Source: an uncultured Prevotellaceae bacterium (GTDB taxonomy: Bacteria > Bacteroidota > Bacteroidia > Bacteroidales > Bacteroidaceae). From it: a stretch of DNA of 45,408 bases. The position numbers and the translations under genes are program-made. Location: contig OMSJ01000018.1 in NCBI GenBank assembly GCA_900313705.1, forward strand, positions 1 through 45,408. Direction: 5' to 3'. Below the pieces are notes generated by a model. It was not told the DNA's origin and searched no databases. It saw only the letters and a program-made list of their open reading frames with translations. Each line of letters begins with the position of its first letter. The first letter of the stretch is position 1. Shown here one piece after another: positions 1 through 7,566 of the stretch.

Positions 1-776
1 CGCGCCGCGAGGGCAGCGATGCGTTCCAGCGAGCCGAAGTGATGCAGGTCGAAGGGAGCGCGGAGGAGCACGGTGTAGCCATAGTCGTTGAGCATCGTCA
101 GCAGCCAGCGCGGCTGGTCGGGCGACAGGCGATAGTGCTCTAAGGCCCGGTGCAGGTAGAACTCGGGGTAAGCCGTATTGTGGAAGGGCAGGCGATTGAA
201 GTACTTGTCGTAGGCGCGGTAGGCCAAGGCGTGGTCCTCGGTCGTTTCGGCACAATGGATGGCCAGGAGGAAGAGCCGGTTGATCTGCATGGGCACGATA
301 CTGTCGTTCTGCCGACGGCTGAGCGCAAAGCAGATACGCCCGAAGCGGCGCAAATCGTCCGCGTCGCCGGCGGTTCCTCCGAGGCTCTTCTCGTCATAAT
401 AATGGTATATGCGCAGGCGACAGCTGTCATCCGGCACGGCCTGGCCGTCCTTGTCCCGGCTGTCCGACTTGCGTGCGAAGGTCCATGTCTCGGCATCCGA
501 CGAGAGGCAGGAGGCTGTGTCGGCGCGGAGCAAGTACCATCGTTCCTCGTACACCAGGGCCCGCAGCAGGTCGTAGAGCATCCGCGAGCTTTCCGTCAGC
601 CGCGTCGTATCGACCTGCTCCAGTAGCCGTTCCGTACTGTCCGCATCCGCAAACACAATGTTCTCTGCCGTCCGGAGCAACCGCTTCTGCGGCAGGTCCC
701 GCAGGCTCCATCCTGTGCCGCCAGCCAAGGCCAGCGCAAGCACCGCAATGAGGATGCCAAATGTCTTTCTTTTCAT
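1..776 (-). CDS. Membrane-anchored, possibly TPR-type regulatory protein (5' part, cut by window edge)
   Basis: An open frame of 258 codons reads leftward from the ATG at 776-774 to the edge without a stop, so only the N-terminal part is seen. Residues 1-5 are basic (MKRKT) and about 6-23 are hydrophobic, forming a signal anchor or signal peptide. The next part (LLRTAENIVFADADSTERLL and onward) is helical and resembles the first repeats of the Bacteroidales TPR-type sensor or regulator proteins, which often end in a LuxR, AraC or histidine kinase domain; that end is outside the window. A TAnnTTTG promoter lies 22 bp upstream. Overlapping frames on both strands lack a signal peptide and a promoter and are taken as shadows. 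The assignment as TPR/regulator is inference; the reading frame itself is well supported. Confidence 0.7.
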   Translation of the reverse strand, partial: MKRKTFGILIAVLALALAGGTGWSLRDLPQKRLLRTAENIVFADADSTERLLEQVDTTRLTESSRMLYDLLRALVYEERWYLLRADTASCLSSDAETWTFARKSDSRDKDGQAVPDDSCRLRIYHYYDEKSLGGTAGDADDLRRFGRICFALSRRQNDSIVPMQINRLFLLAIHCAETTEDHALAYRAYDKYFNRLPFHNTAYPEFYLHRALEHYRLSPDQPRWLLTMLNDYGYTVLLRAPFDLHHFGSLERIAALAA

Positions 777-797
777 GCCTTTTTCGGTTTCCTGCTG

Positions 798-805
798 CAA
801 AGGTA
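798..805 (-). promoter_or_regulatory. Bacteroidetes-type -7 element for the leftward gene
   Basis: TACCTTTG on the minus strand matches TAnnTTTG. A TTG at 828-826 lies 20 bp upstream of it, the usual -33 spacing. It precedes the start codon at 776 by about 20 bp. Confidence 0.6.
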
Positions 806-896
806 CGGCATTTCTGCGGCTTGCACAAGGGATAAGGGTGGAAACCGTTCTTCTACCTGTTGCATCCTGATATTTAACTGCTTGCAGGCTGATTTT

Positions 897-964
897 CCAC
901 CCTCTTGCCATCCTTTGGCGTGGAAAAGCTCCACCCTCTTGCCATCCTTTGGCGTGGAAAAGCT
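897..964. repeat. Perfect 34-bp tandem duplication, each copy with a hairpin
   Basis: Bases 897-930 and 931-964 are identical. Within and just before each copy, CCAC and GTGG form the core of an inverted repeat; in the first copy it extends to TTTTCCAC (893-900) and GTGGAAAA (920-927). It lies in the 263-bp gap between the divergent gene ending at 776 and the M16 peptidase, upstream of both promoters. Function unknown. Confidence 0.9.
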
Positions 965-1020
965 GAGAGAAACATATCAAAAGTTTGCCGGCAGGAGCAA
1001 GTAGTTCCAGATATTTTCCG

Positions 1021-1028
1021 TAACTTTG
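1021..1028 (+). promoter_or_regulatory. -7 element of the M16 peptidase gene, giving a very short leader
   Basis: TAACTTTG matches TAnnTTTG. The ATG starts at 1040, only 11 bp after the motif, so the transcript should be leaderless or nearly so. Confidence 0.6.
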
Positions 1029-1039
1029 CAGGCTGAAAT

Positions 1040-2311
1040 ATGGAAAAGAATCAGGATTTCTTCACTTATACGCTGCCCCAGGGACTGCGCATTATCTGCG
1101 CTCCGGGGCAGACGGACACGGTCTATCTCGGCATCGCCATTGATGCCGGCACGCGCCACGAGCTGCCCAACGAGAGCGGAATGGCGCACTTCACAGAACA
1201 CATGTCGTTCAAGGGAACCCGTCGGCGCTCGACACGCCAGGTCATCTCCTGCATGGAGAGCGTGGGCGGAGACCTGAATGCCTTCACGGGCAAGGAGGAG
1301 ACGGTCTATTACTGCACTTGTCTCCAGCAGCATGTCTCACGCGCCATCGACCTCCTGCTCGACATTGCCCTGCAGAGCACCTATCCCCAGGAAGAGATGC
1401 AGCGCGAGGTGGAGGTGGTCATCGACGAGATTGAGAGCTATCAGGACCAGCCCTCGGAACTTATCTACGACGAGTTCGAGAGCCTGCTCTTCCCCGGTCA
1501 TCCCCTGGGGCGCAACATCCTTGGCGATGCCGACACGCTGCGCACGTTCCGCTTCGACGACATGCAGCGCTATGCCCAGCGCCTCTATCATCCCGAGAGG
1601 ATGGTGCTGTATGTGCTTGGCAACGTGAAGCCGGAGAAGGTGCTCCGCGAGGTAGAGAAAAAACTACGCGTACTTATGGCCGTAAGTACACGTACTTATG
1701 AAGATAAGTCCACGTACTTATCCCCGGAAGTCCACGTACTTGTTCCCGACACTCCCCATCCCGATTCATGCATCACCCGCAAGATGGACACGCACCAGGC
1801 GCATGTCGTCATCGGCTCACAGGCATTTGGCGGCAACGACCCGCGCCACTTGTACCTTTACTTCCTCAGCAACATGCTCGGCGGACCGGCCATGTCGAGC
1901 CGCCTGAACCTCGCTCTTCGTGAGCGCAACGGATTGGTCTATACTGTCGAGAGCAACCACACGACTTACACAGACACTGGTGTTTGGAGTGTTTATTATG
2001 GCTGCGATGCGAAGGACCGTGCCCGTTGCCGCCGACTTGTCCTTCGGGAACTGGACAAGCTCATGCAAAGCCCGATGTCTCAGCGTACGCTCGATGCTGC
2101 CCGCCGTCAGCTCAAAGGGCAGATAGGCATCAGCTACGACAACTTCGAGAACGTGGCCATCGGCATGGCGAAGCGCTATCTTCACTACGGCGAGACGCTC
2201 ACAAAGGAACAGCTCTTCGACCGCCTCGACGCCATCACGCCCGACGACCTCCTCGCCACGGCACAGGCCGTCTTCTCCCCCGACCGCCTGCTGACGCTGG
2301 AGTACGTGTAG
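1040..2311 (+). CDS. M16 family zinc metallopeptidase (insulinase/processing-peptidase-like)
   Basis: 423 residues, the usual length for a single-chain M16B peptidase. The inverted zinc motif HxxEH is at residues 50-54 (HFTEH: two His ligands and the catalytic Glu). The third ligand is Glu130 in VVIDEIE, 76 residues after the second His as in the family. A second M16 half follows (about 240-420). Family members degrade peptides; cell location is uncertain because no signal peptide is seen. Residues about 208-235 (RVLMAVSTRTYEDKSTYL and following) are encoded by a four-unit 22-bp DNA repeat, so this looks like an inserted segment at the junction of the two halves. The gene has its own promoter and converges on the glycosidase gene. 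Confidence 0.93.
   Translation: MEKNQDFFTYTLPQGLRIICAPGQTDTVYLGIAIDAGTRHELPNESGMAHFTEHMSFKGTRRRSTRQVISCMESVGGDLNAFTGKEETVYYCTCLQQHVSRAIDLLLDIALQSTYPQEEMQREVEVVIDEIESYQDQPSELIYDEFESLLFPGHPLGRNILGDADTLRTFRFDDMQRYAQRLYHPERMVLYVLGNVKPEKVLREVEKKLRVLMAVSTRTYEDKSTYLSPEVHVLVPDTPHPDSCITRKMDTHQAHVVIGSQAFGGNDPRHLYLYFLSNMLGGPAMSSRLNLALRERNGLVYTVESNHTTYTDTGVWSVYYGCDAKDRARCRRLVLRELDKLMQSPMSQRTLDAARRQLKGQIGISYDNFENVAIGMAKRYLHYGETLTKEQLFDRLDAITPDDLLATAQAVFSPDRLLTLEYV
1662..1743 (+). repeat. Four-unit 22-bp palindromic array, copy 1, inside the M16 peptidase gene
   Basis: Units start at 1662, 1684, 1706 and 1728, exactly 22 bp apart. Each is a 16-base variant of AAGTACACGTACTTAT followed by six variable bases. 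The core AAGTAC-NN-GTACTT is a dyad. The array is translated in frame without a stop. No GC-rich hairpin precedes this copy, unlike copies 2-5. Confidence 0.95.
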
Positions 2312-2328
2312 GGGGATTTATCCTCCTA
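2309..2328. terminator. Possible two-way terminator hairpin between convergent genes
   Basis: TAGGGGGAT and ATCCTCCTA pair over about nine positions with one G-T wobble and a tiny loop. It includes the M16 stop codon and fills most of the 32-bp gap to the glycosidase stop. There is no clear T run, so termination is inferred from position. Confidence 0.35.
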
Positions 2329-2343
2329 CGGGACTGAAATCGT

Positions 2344-4386
2344 CTATTCCTTTTCTCTGGGGAAGGCAGAGATGCGCAGGCGGGCGGCTCCCATAGGGAT
2401 GAGGGTGATGGGGGTCGTTGTCTCGGCACGCTTGGCATACTTGGTGGGGAGGAAGTCCGTCATGCCTGTCTGGTCGAACTTCCACGACGGTATCTGACGA
2501 CCGACAGCCGTGAACTCCAAGGGTACACCTTCCTGAGTGAAAGGCTGGTCGTTTTCGGGCCAGGGCTTATGCTTTACGCTGAATTTGATGGGCAGGTTCT
2601 GCTCATCGACCACCAGGCCGTAGTTCCAGTCGCTCTTCGCCCGCAGCACATAGCAAGGCCACAGCGAAGCATCGACGCCCGACTGCCAGTGCGAGTCGTC
2701 CTGCACGAACTCCGGGTCGCGGCTATCGTGCTGTTCGAACTCCTCGTCTATCTTGAGCGAGAGCGTGAGCGGACCGTAATCGACGCTGACGCTCGACTTG
2801 TTCTGCTGCCAAACGGTGGAGCGCACCGTCATGGGCAGACGCAGGCTGACGACATCGCCTTCCTGCCACTTGCGCTCGATGCGGACGTAGCGTCCGGCAG
2901 CATCAGCGATGGCTTGATTCTCACCGTTCACGCTGACCGATGCCCCTTCTGCCCAGGCAGGGATGCGCAGGTAGAGGGGGAAGGTGACATCCTGTTCGGG
3001 ATGGAGCGTGAGCTGGATGGCTTCGTCGAAAGGATAGTTGGTGGTCTCCTCCATGCGGAGCGATACGCCGTCGGCCACCAGAGCCGTCGTCTCGTTGGCA
3101 GCATAGAGCATCGTGGCCAGTCCGCCGTCGGCAGTTGCCATGACGAGGTGCTCCGAGAAGTAGGGCCATCCCATGCCGTGGTTGTGCTGGCAGCAGCGGG
3201 AGCTGAAGGGACTCATGCTGAGCATCCCGCGCAGGGCATTGTCGATGCTGGGCGCATGGTTCTTCTCGTCGCTGATGGCCATGTTGGCCGACGTGATGTA
3301 GCGCAGGGCACGCATGTCGGGCGTGAGTGCGGCAGGCAGGGAGTTGAAGGCCACGTTCTCGCAATGGTCGGCCCAGAAGATGTCGCCCGTGATGCCCATC
3401 AGAATCTCGTCGCTCGCCATCTGTTCCACAATGGCACAGGTCTCGGCCCCGTTGCGTGGGTCGTAGTATCCGTTGCGGGCGTTCTCGTCGGCTGCATACA
3501 TGCCGCCCGGCATCTGTCCGAAGCGGCTGCGCATCTCGTTATGGGCACGATAGGTAGCCTCGAGCATCTCCTTATCGCCCGTGTACATATAATATGTAGC
3601 GGGTTCGCGGAAGCCTTGGGCCACATTCACGCCGTGGAAGTTGGGCAGGTTGCCTTGCATCGTCCAGTCGGACGTGGCGCGGTGGAGCTTGTCGATGAGT
3701 GGCAGGATGGTCTTGTCGCCGTTGCGGTTGTAGAGCCAGATGACGCTCCAGAGGTTGTCTCCGCCGCGCTTCTCCTGCCAGAGACCTTTCAGGAACTTGC
3801 TGTCGTCGATGGTCAGTTCCCACTTGAAGTGGCGGTTCATGGCCGACAGCACACGGGCCTTGCCAGTGGCTTCGTAGTAGGTTTGCAGTGCCCAGAGCAT
3901 CGGCATCTTGGCCCAGAGGTCGGGGCTGGAGCCGTCGTAGCCGTCGGGACCGAGCCGTCCGTTGGAGGCTTGGTTGTTCAGCACCGCATTGATCCAAGTG
4001 TCCACCTCGCGCTTCATGGCTTCGTCGTCCAAGATGAAGGCCAGACTGCTGTAGCCTCTGAGCCAGTATGGAACCTCTTCCCATCCGTGGTCGCCTTGGT
4101 TGGAGAGCCATTGGTTGTTGTTCTTGTCGAGCCATGCGCTGACGGTGCCGAGCTGACCATTCAGTCCGTCGCGCTGCAGTTCGAGGTATTTGCGGAGCCA
4201 GCCTCGGGGCTGTACCTTCCCGACGGGCAACTTCAGGAGCGGCGCCTGCTGTAGGGGTTCGCGGAAGTTGGTGTAGTTCGCATTGGTCTGTTCGCGGTCG
4301 GGGCAGTCCACGATGCTGACGTTGGTCTGTGCCTGACAGCAAACAGTAAAGAGTACAAGTGCCAGGAGAAAAAGGGATTTGTTCAT
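2344..4386 (-). CDS. Exported GH127-type (DUF1680) glycoside hydrolase, putative beta-L-arabinofuranosidase
   Basis: 680 residues from the ATG at 4386-4384, chosen because it starts a clean signal peptide (MNKSLFLLALVLFTVCCQAQ); an upstream ATG at 4449 would overlap the preceding gene. The body is an (alpha/alpha)-barrel of the DUF1680/GH127 family, then a beta-sandwich. Two family motifs are visible: GAETCA (Glu and Cys) and SSRCCQHN (Cys-Cys). In the characterised GH127 enzyme HypBA1 the corresponding Glu and three Cys bind zinc, and one Cys is the nucleophile. The likely substrate is terminal beta-L-arabinofuranose on plant glycans, but related GH127/GH146 groups differ, so the sugar is inferred. 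Signal peptide cleavage predicts a periplasmic enzyme. It starts 7 bp after the upstream gene, in the same operon. Confidence 0.85.
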   Translation of the reverse strand: MNKSLFLLALVLFTVCCQAQTNVSIVDCPDREQTNANYTNFREPLQQAPLLKLPVGKVQPRGWLRKYLELQRDGLNGQLGTVSAWLDKNNNQWLSNQGDHGWEEVPYWLRGYSSLAFILDDEAMKREVDTWINAVLNNQASNGRLGPDGYDGSSPDLWAKMPMLWALQTYYEATGKARVLSAMNRHFKWELTIDDSKFLKGLWQEKRGGDNLWSVIWLYNRNGDKTILPLIDKLHRATSDWTMQGNLPNFHGVNVAQGFREPATYYMYTGDKEMLEATYRAHNEMRSRFGQMPGGMYAADENARNGYYDPRNGAETCAIVEQMASDEILMGITGDIFWADHCENVAFNSLPAALTPDMRALRYITSANMAISDEKNHAPSIDNALRGMLSMSPFSSRCCQHNHGMGWPYFSEHLVMATADGGLATMLYAANETTALVADGVSLRMEETTNYPFDEAIQLTLHPEQDVTFPLYLRIPAWAEGASVSVNGENQAIADAAGRYVRIERKWQEGDVVSLRLPMTVRSTVWQQNKSSVSVDYGPLTLSLKIDEEFEQHDSRDPEFVQDDSHWQSGVDASLWPCYVLRAKSDWNYGLVVDEQNLPIKFSVKHKPWPENDQPFTQEGVPLEFTAVGRQIPSWKFDQTGMTDFLPTKYAKRAETTTPITLIPMGAARLRISAFPREKE

Positions 4387-4393
4387 GTGTGTG

Positions 4394-5092
4394 TTATTTA
4401 CGTAGAATCTTTTTACCTTGTGTGATGATGATGCCTGAGTAGGACTCACTGTTTACGATTTGACCTTGCAGGTTGTAAACACGTTCATCCTCTGGTGAGG
4501 CAGGGAGTGGACTGATGGCAGTGTTTGTGGGGTCGTAGGTCACGCTCAGTCCGTAGTCGATGTGTCCGCCGCCGGAGCCTTGCTGTAGGGAGACGCAGAG
4601 CAAGTTGTCGCCTTCCACCAGCAACTTCTTCCTGGCGTTGGGGAAACGGTAGGTGGCATATTTGTCGTCGTTCCATCCGGTGGCTGTGGCGATACGGGTG
4701 CCGTTGAGCCAGAACGTCGGGTTCTCGTCGTAGCTGTACATCATGTTGACCACACCGATTTCAATCTTCACCAAGTCCTCTGCCGTGAGCGTGAAGTGTC
4801 GGCGGATGAGGATAGGATGGACAGTGCTTTGCCATTGGGTGACGAGGAACTTGTTCTGATCGATGCTGAACGGGCCGATGCCTTCGCGCCAGTAGCTCTC
4901 GTCCTCATCGGCTGAATGCCATTTGGCTCTCTCGGCATAGGTGATGTCACTGTTGTAGTTCAACTCGTAGAAGAGGCAAGGCCAGGAACCGTCGCCGCTA
5001 TCCACGGTGTTGAGGAAGAATTCAGTCACGTTGTCGGCAGCACTTGCTTGGCTTATTACAAGAAGGAAAAGGACGGGAAAGAGTCCTTTCAT
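4394..5092 (-). CDS. Exported protein with T9SS-like C-terminal tail, unknown function
   Basis: 232 residues from the ATG at 5092-5090, which begins the signal peptide MKGLFPVLFLLVISQASA; an ATG six codons earlier is possible. The mature part is rich in beta strands, Trp and Gly (for example FWLNGTRIATATGW and GHIDYGLSVTYDP), resembling a galactose-binding-like jelly-roll domain. The last 30 residues (VYNLQGQIV, then GIIITQGKKILRK) match the style of type IX secretion sorting tails common in Prevotella, so surface export is likely. Its operon partner is the GH127-type hydrolase, so a role in binding or presenting glycans is plausible but unproven. I do not recognise a named family. Confidence 0.75.
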   Translation of the reverse strand: MKGLFPVLFLLVISQASAADNVTEFFLNTVDSGDGSWPCLFYELNYNSDITYAERAKWHSADEDESYWREGIGPFSIDQNKFLVTQWQSTVHPILIRRHFTLTAEDLVKIEIGVVNMMYSYDENPTFWLNGTRIATATGWNDDKYATYRFPNARKKLLVEGDNLLCVSLQQGSGGGHIDYGLSVTYDPTNTAISPLPASPEDERVYNLQGQIVNSESYSGIIITQGKKILRK

Positions 5093-5129
5093 AGGTATAA
5101 AATGTATCATAGGATGTCTTATTGCGAAG

Positions 5130-5137
5130 CAAAGTTA
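5130..5137 (-). promoter_or_regulatory. -7 element of the exported protein/GH127 operon
   Basis: TAACTTTG on the minus strand, about 38 bp upstream of the start at 5092. No convincing -33 TTG was found. Confidence 0.5.
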
Positions 5138-5460
5138 CAAAATTAATTCTTTATATAGCCTATCAGCACTCAGAATTTAGAGTAATTTAAGTTTGTTAAC
5201 GATTCGGCTGCTCAGGCAGAGGAGGTGGGCAGGACGCTTTTGCCGGGCAGCAGTATCAGACAACAAATCGATGTCCTTTTTCCTCATTGATGCGAAACTT
5301 CCCCCACCTTTTTGCAAAGTGAAGAAAAAAGTTTTCAACAGCACTGCAGAGGCATCTGTAATGTGCTGAAACCTCTTTATTTATAGGGTTTCGTAAGAGG
5401 AAAAGACGAACACGAAAGCAGGTTATCAACAACATAAAGCAAAACACTAATAAAAAAAAG
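5138..5460. other. Divergent intergenic region upstream of mraZ, with hairpins
   Basis: No gene is visible. CAGCAC (5339-5344) pairs with GTGCTG (5363-5368). Just after it, GAAACC/GGTTTC (5368-5373/5387-5392) and CCTCTT/AAGAGG (5372-5377/5395-5400) are mutually exclusive hairpins. They lie upstream of the predicted mraZ promoter, so they are not in its leader unless a second promoter exists. Confidence 0.4.
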
Positions 5461-5503
5461 TTGGGGGAAATTGTGGGGAATTGTGGGGAATTGTGTATCT
5501 TTG
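5461..5503 (+). promoter_or_regulatory. mraZ promoter with probable MraZ operator (10-bp TGGGG direct repeats)
   Basis: TATCTTTG at 5496-5503 is the -7 element; the ATG follows at 5525. Immediately upstream, three 10-bp units run from 5461 to 5490: TTGGGGGAAA, TTGTGGGGAA, TTGTGGGGAA. MraZ is known to bind direct repeats with G-rich cores upstream of its own gene (TGGG boxes in E. coli, 10-bp-spaced boxes in Mycoplasma). Here the boxes would cover the -33 region, fitting autorepression. Confidence 0.65.
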
Positions 5504-5524
5504 CACCGAAAAACAAAAAGAACG

Positions 5525-5977
5525 ATGAGATTCACAGGAAGCATAGATGCCAAAACGGACGAAAAGGGACGTGTCTTCGTGCCCAGCGCCTTCCGTAAAG
5601 TCCTACAGCAGGAAGAGGAAGAAGGGCTGGTGTTGCGTCGCGACCTTTTCGAGCCTTGCCTCGTGCTCTACCCCAAGAGTGTGTGGGAGGCCCGCGTTGA
5701 CGCTATCCGGGCTCGGACCAATCCCTTCGACCGCAACCAGCAGCAGGCTTTACGCCTCTTCACAGTCGATGCGGAGAACATCACCCTGGACAGCAGCGGC
5801 CGTATGCTTATCCCCCGCCGTTACATGGAACATGCCGGCATAAAAAGCGACGTGCGCTTCAATGGAATGGACGATGTCATAGAAATCTGGAGCAAGCAAG
5901 GAGGGGACGTTCTGCTGGAAAAGCAAAAGGAAGCAGGAAACATCCTAGAGGAGATGATGAAGGAGCAAGCCTTTTAA
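5525..5977 (+). CDS. mraZ: Division/cell wall cluster transcriptional regulator MraZ
   Basis: 150 residues starting MRFTGSIDAKTDEKGR; an in-frame upstream GTG/ATG extension would run through the promoter and is rejected. The two AbrB-like halves each carry the DxKGR/DxxGR signature: DEKGRVFVPSAFR near residue 11 and DSSGRMLIPRRY near residue 92. MraZ forms a ring-shaped oligomer and binds repeats in front of its own operon to control dcw genes. It is first in the cluster, as in most bacteria. The C-terminal tail is acidic and helical. Confidence 0.97.
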   Translation: MRFTGSIDAKTDEKGRVFVPSAFRKVLQQEEEEGLVLRRDLFEPCLVLYPKSVWEARVDAIRARTNPFDRNQQQALRLFTVDAENITLDSSGRMLIPRRYMEHAGIKSDVRFNGMDDVIEIWSKQGGDVLLEKQKEAGNILEEMMKEQAF

Positions 5978-5982
5978 AAGAA

Positions 5983-6053
5983 CCCATAAGCCCCATAAGC
6001 CCTATGAGCCCCATAAGCCCTATGAGCCCCATAAGCCCCATGAGCCCCATATA
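5983..6053 (+). repeat. 9-bp tandem repeat between mraZ and rsmH
   Basis: About eight imperfect 9-bp units of the form CCCATAAGC / CCTATGAGC fill the gap between the mraZ stop (5977) and the rsmH start (6066). The same family recurs at 7081, 13997, 15260, 22924, 43101 and 43892. Confidence 0.95.
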
Positions 6054-6065
6054 AAATAATAAATA

Positions 6066-6995
6066 ATGTACGCGAAGTGTGAGGAATATCATGTGCCGGT
6101 GCTGCTGATGGAAGCGGTTGACGGGCTGGACATCAAGCCTGGCGGCATATATGCGGACCTTACGTTCGGCGGCGGCGGGCACAGCAGAGAGATACTGCGT
6201 CGGCTGAATGGCACAGGACATCTCTATGGCTTCGACCAGGACATGGATGCGCTGCAACAGGCAAGCGAGCTGGAAGGCGAAGGGAATTTCACCTTCATCC
6301 GCAGCAACTTCCGCTTCCTGAAGAACTGGATGCTCTACTACGGGCACGAACAGATAGACGGCATATTGGCAGACTTGGGCGTGAGCAGTCATCACTTCGA
6401 CGACGAGGGGCGCGGCTTCAGCTTCCGCTTCGATGCACCGCTCGACATGAGGATGAACCAGCGGGCCAGCCTCAGTGCAAGACGCATCGTAGAGGAGTAC
6501 AGCGAGGAACAGTTGGCAGACATCCTCTACCTCTATGGCGAACTGAAGAACAGCCGCCGCATCGCTTCCGCCATCGTCAAGGGTCGTCAGCAGCAGCCTA
6601 TTAGCACGACAGGCGAGCTGGTGGAGGTCTTGAAGCCTTTGATGGGCTACGACCGCGAGAAGAAAGATTTGGCTCGTGTCTTCCAGGCACTCCGCATAGA
6701 GGTCAATGGCGAGATGCTTGCCTTACGGCAGATGCTCAGTGCTGCCACAGAGTTGCTTCGACCAGGCGGACGGCTGAGTATCCTCACCTACCACTCCCTC
6801 GAGGACCGCATGGTGAAGAACATGGTGAAGGCAGGCAATCTTGAGGGAAAGATAGAGACAGACGTCTTCGGTCGCAGCAATGCACCGCTGGAAGCAGTGA
6901 ACCGCAGCGTCATCACTCCAAGCGTGGCAGAGCAAGAGAGCAACCCTCGCAGCCGCTCGGCAAAGCTTCGCATAGCGATGAAAAGGGAATCGTAA
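6066..6995 (+). CDS. rsmH: 16S rRNA (cytosine(1402)-N(4))-methyltransferase RsmH
   Basis: 309 residues, typical of RsmH/MraW. The N-terminus has the family start YHVPVLLMEAVDGL and the SAM-binding loop ADLTFGGGGHS at about 31-41. ILADLGVSSHHFD, RGFSFRFDAPLDMRM and the C-terminal SILTYHSLEDRMVK are all diagnostic. It methylates N4 of C1402 in the decoding centre using S-adenosylmethionine. The stop codon TAA (6993-6995) lies in the first unit of an 8-bp tandem repeat that leads to the next start codon. Confidence 0.97.
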   Translation: MYAKCEEYHVPVLLMEAVDGLDIKPGGIYADLTFGGGGHSREILRRLNGTGHLYGFDQDMDALQQASELEGEGNFTFIRSNFRFLKNWMLYYGHEQIDGILADLGVSSHHFDDEGRGFSFRFDAPLDMRMNQRASLSARRIVEEYSEEQLADILYLYGELKNSRRIASAIVKGRQQQPISTTGELVEVLKPLMGYDREKKDLARVFQALRIEVNGEMLALRQMLSAATELLRPGGRLSILTYHSLEDRMVKNMVKAGNLEGKIETDVFGRSNAPLEAVNRSVITPSVAEQESNPRSRSAKLRIAMKRES

Positions 6996-7030
6996 TGTCG
7001 TAATAACGTAATGTCGAAATATCGAAACAA
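6991..7030 (+). repeat. 8-bp tandem repeat between rsmH and the ftsL-like gene
   Basis: Five 8-bp units starting with CG (CGTAATGT, CGTAATAA, CGTAATGT, CGAAATAT, CGAAACAA) run without a gap from the rsmH stop codon to the ATG at 7031. The first unit contains the stop codon. Confidence 0.9.
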
Positions 7031-7543
7031 ATGGCAGAGATAGAGTTGGATAACATCGAAGAGTTGCAGGAAGCGAAGGGGCTTGATGAGGCTAATGAGC
7101 CCAATGAGCCCAATGAGGCTAATGAGGCCCATGAGGCCAATGAGCCCCATAAGCCCAATGAGCCAGAGGAGTCTGTCAGCGACAAGGAGAAGCTGATGCG
7201 GTCGCTTGTCAGCGATGACGATGAAGTCGATGAACTGACCGTCGATAGCATACGCCAGATGCTGGACGCTGCTCCCCGCTGGTTCCTCAGCCAGTGGAAG
7301 CTGCTGCTGCTTTGCCTGGTCGGTATCTTCCTCTATATCACCAATGGCTATCAGGCACAGGTGGAGATGATGAAGGAGACAGAGCTTGAGGCAGAACTCA
7401 AGGACTGGCGCTATCGCAGCATCACGCGTGTCAGCGAACTCACGTTGCTCTGCCGTCAGAGCCAGCTCGAGCAGAAACTCCGTGAGCAAGGCGACAGTAC
7501 ACTGACGCCAAGCAAAGTGGCACCCTTTATCATTAAAGAATAA
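7031..7543 (+). CDS. FtsL-like division protein with repeat-encoded N-terminal extension
   Basis: 170 residues. One membrane segment at about 93-112 (LLLLCLVGIFLYITNG) is followed by a periplasmic helical stretch (about 115-160), the bitopic layout of FtsL, which in Bacteroidetes sits between rsmH and ftsI. Sequence similarity to FtsL is weak by nature, so position carries the call. The cytoplasmic N-terminus is unusually long; residues about 18-46 (EANEPNEPNEANEAHEANEP and onward) are encoded by the 9-bp repeat and are low-complexity and acidic. An internal Met that skips the repeat is not evident before the membrane segment except near residue 54 (LMRSLV). Confidence 0.8.
   Translation: MAEIELDNIEELQEAKGLDEANEPNEPNEANEAHEANEPHKPNEPEESVSDKEKLMRSLVSDDDEVDELTVDSIRQMLDAAPRWFLSQWKLLLLCLVGIFLYITNGYQAQVEMMKETELEAELKDWRYRSITRVSELTLLCRQSQLEQKLREQGDSTLTPSKVAPFIIKE
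7081..7170 (+). repeat. 9-bp tandem repeat translated in the ftsL-like gene
   Basis: About nine to ten units of GCCCAATGA / GGCTAATGA type. Because the unit is 9 bp, gain or loss of copies keeps the frame. It encodes three-residue units such as ANE, PNE and AHE. Confidence 0.93.
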
Positions 7544-7566
7544 GTAAAATAAGTCCCTTAAGCCCT

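Noticed and set aside
2569-4254. Open frame of 561 codons on the plus strand
   Set aside because: Antisense to the GH127-type gene, whose signal peptide, zinc motifs and operon context are clear. The protein is Val/Ala/Gly-rich with no domain, as expected for the opposite strand of a GC-rich gene.
5404-5440. DnaA box / replication origin near 5410-5430 (TTATCAACA)
   Set aside because: A single one-mismatch box without a cluster, AT-rich unwinding element or dnaA/dnaN neighbours.
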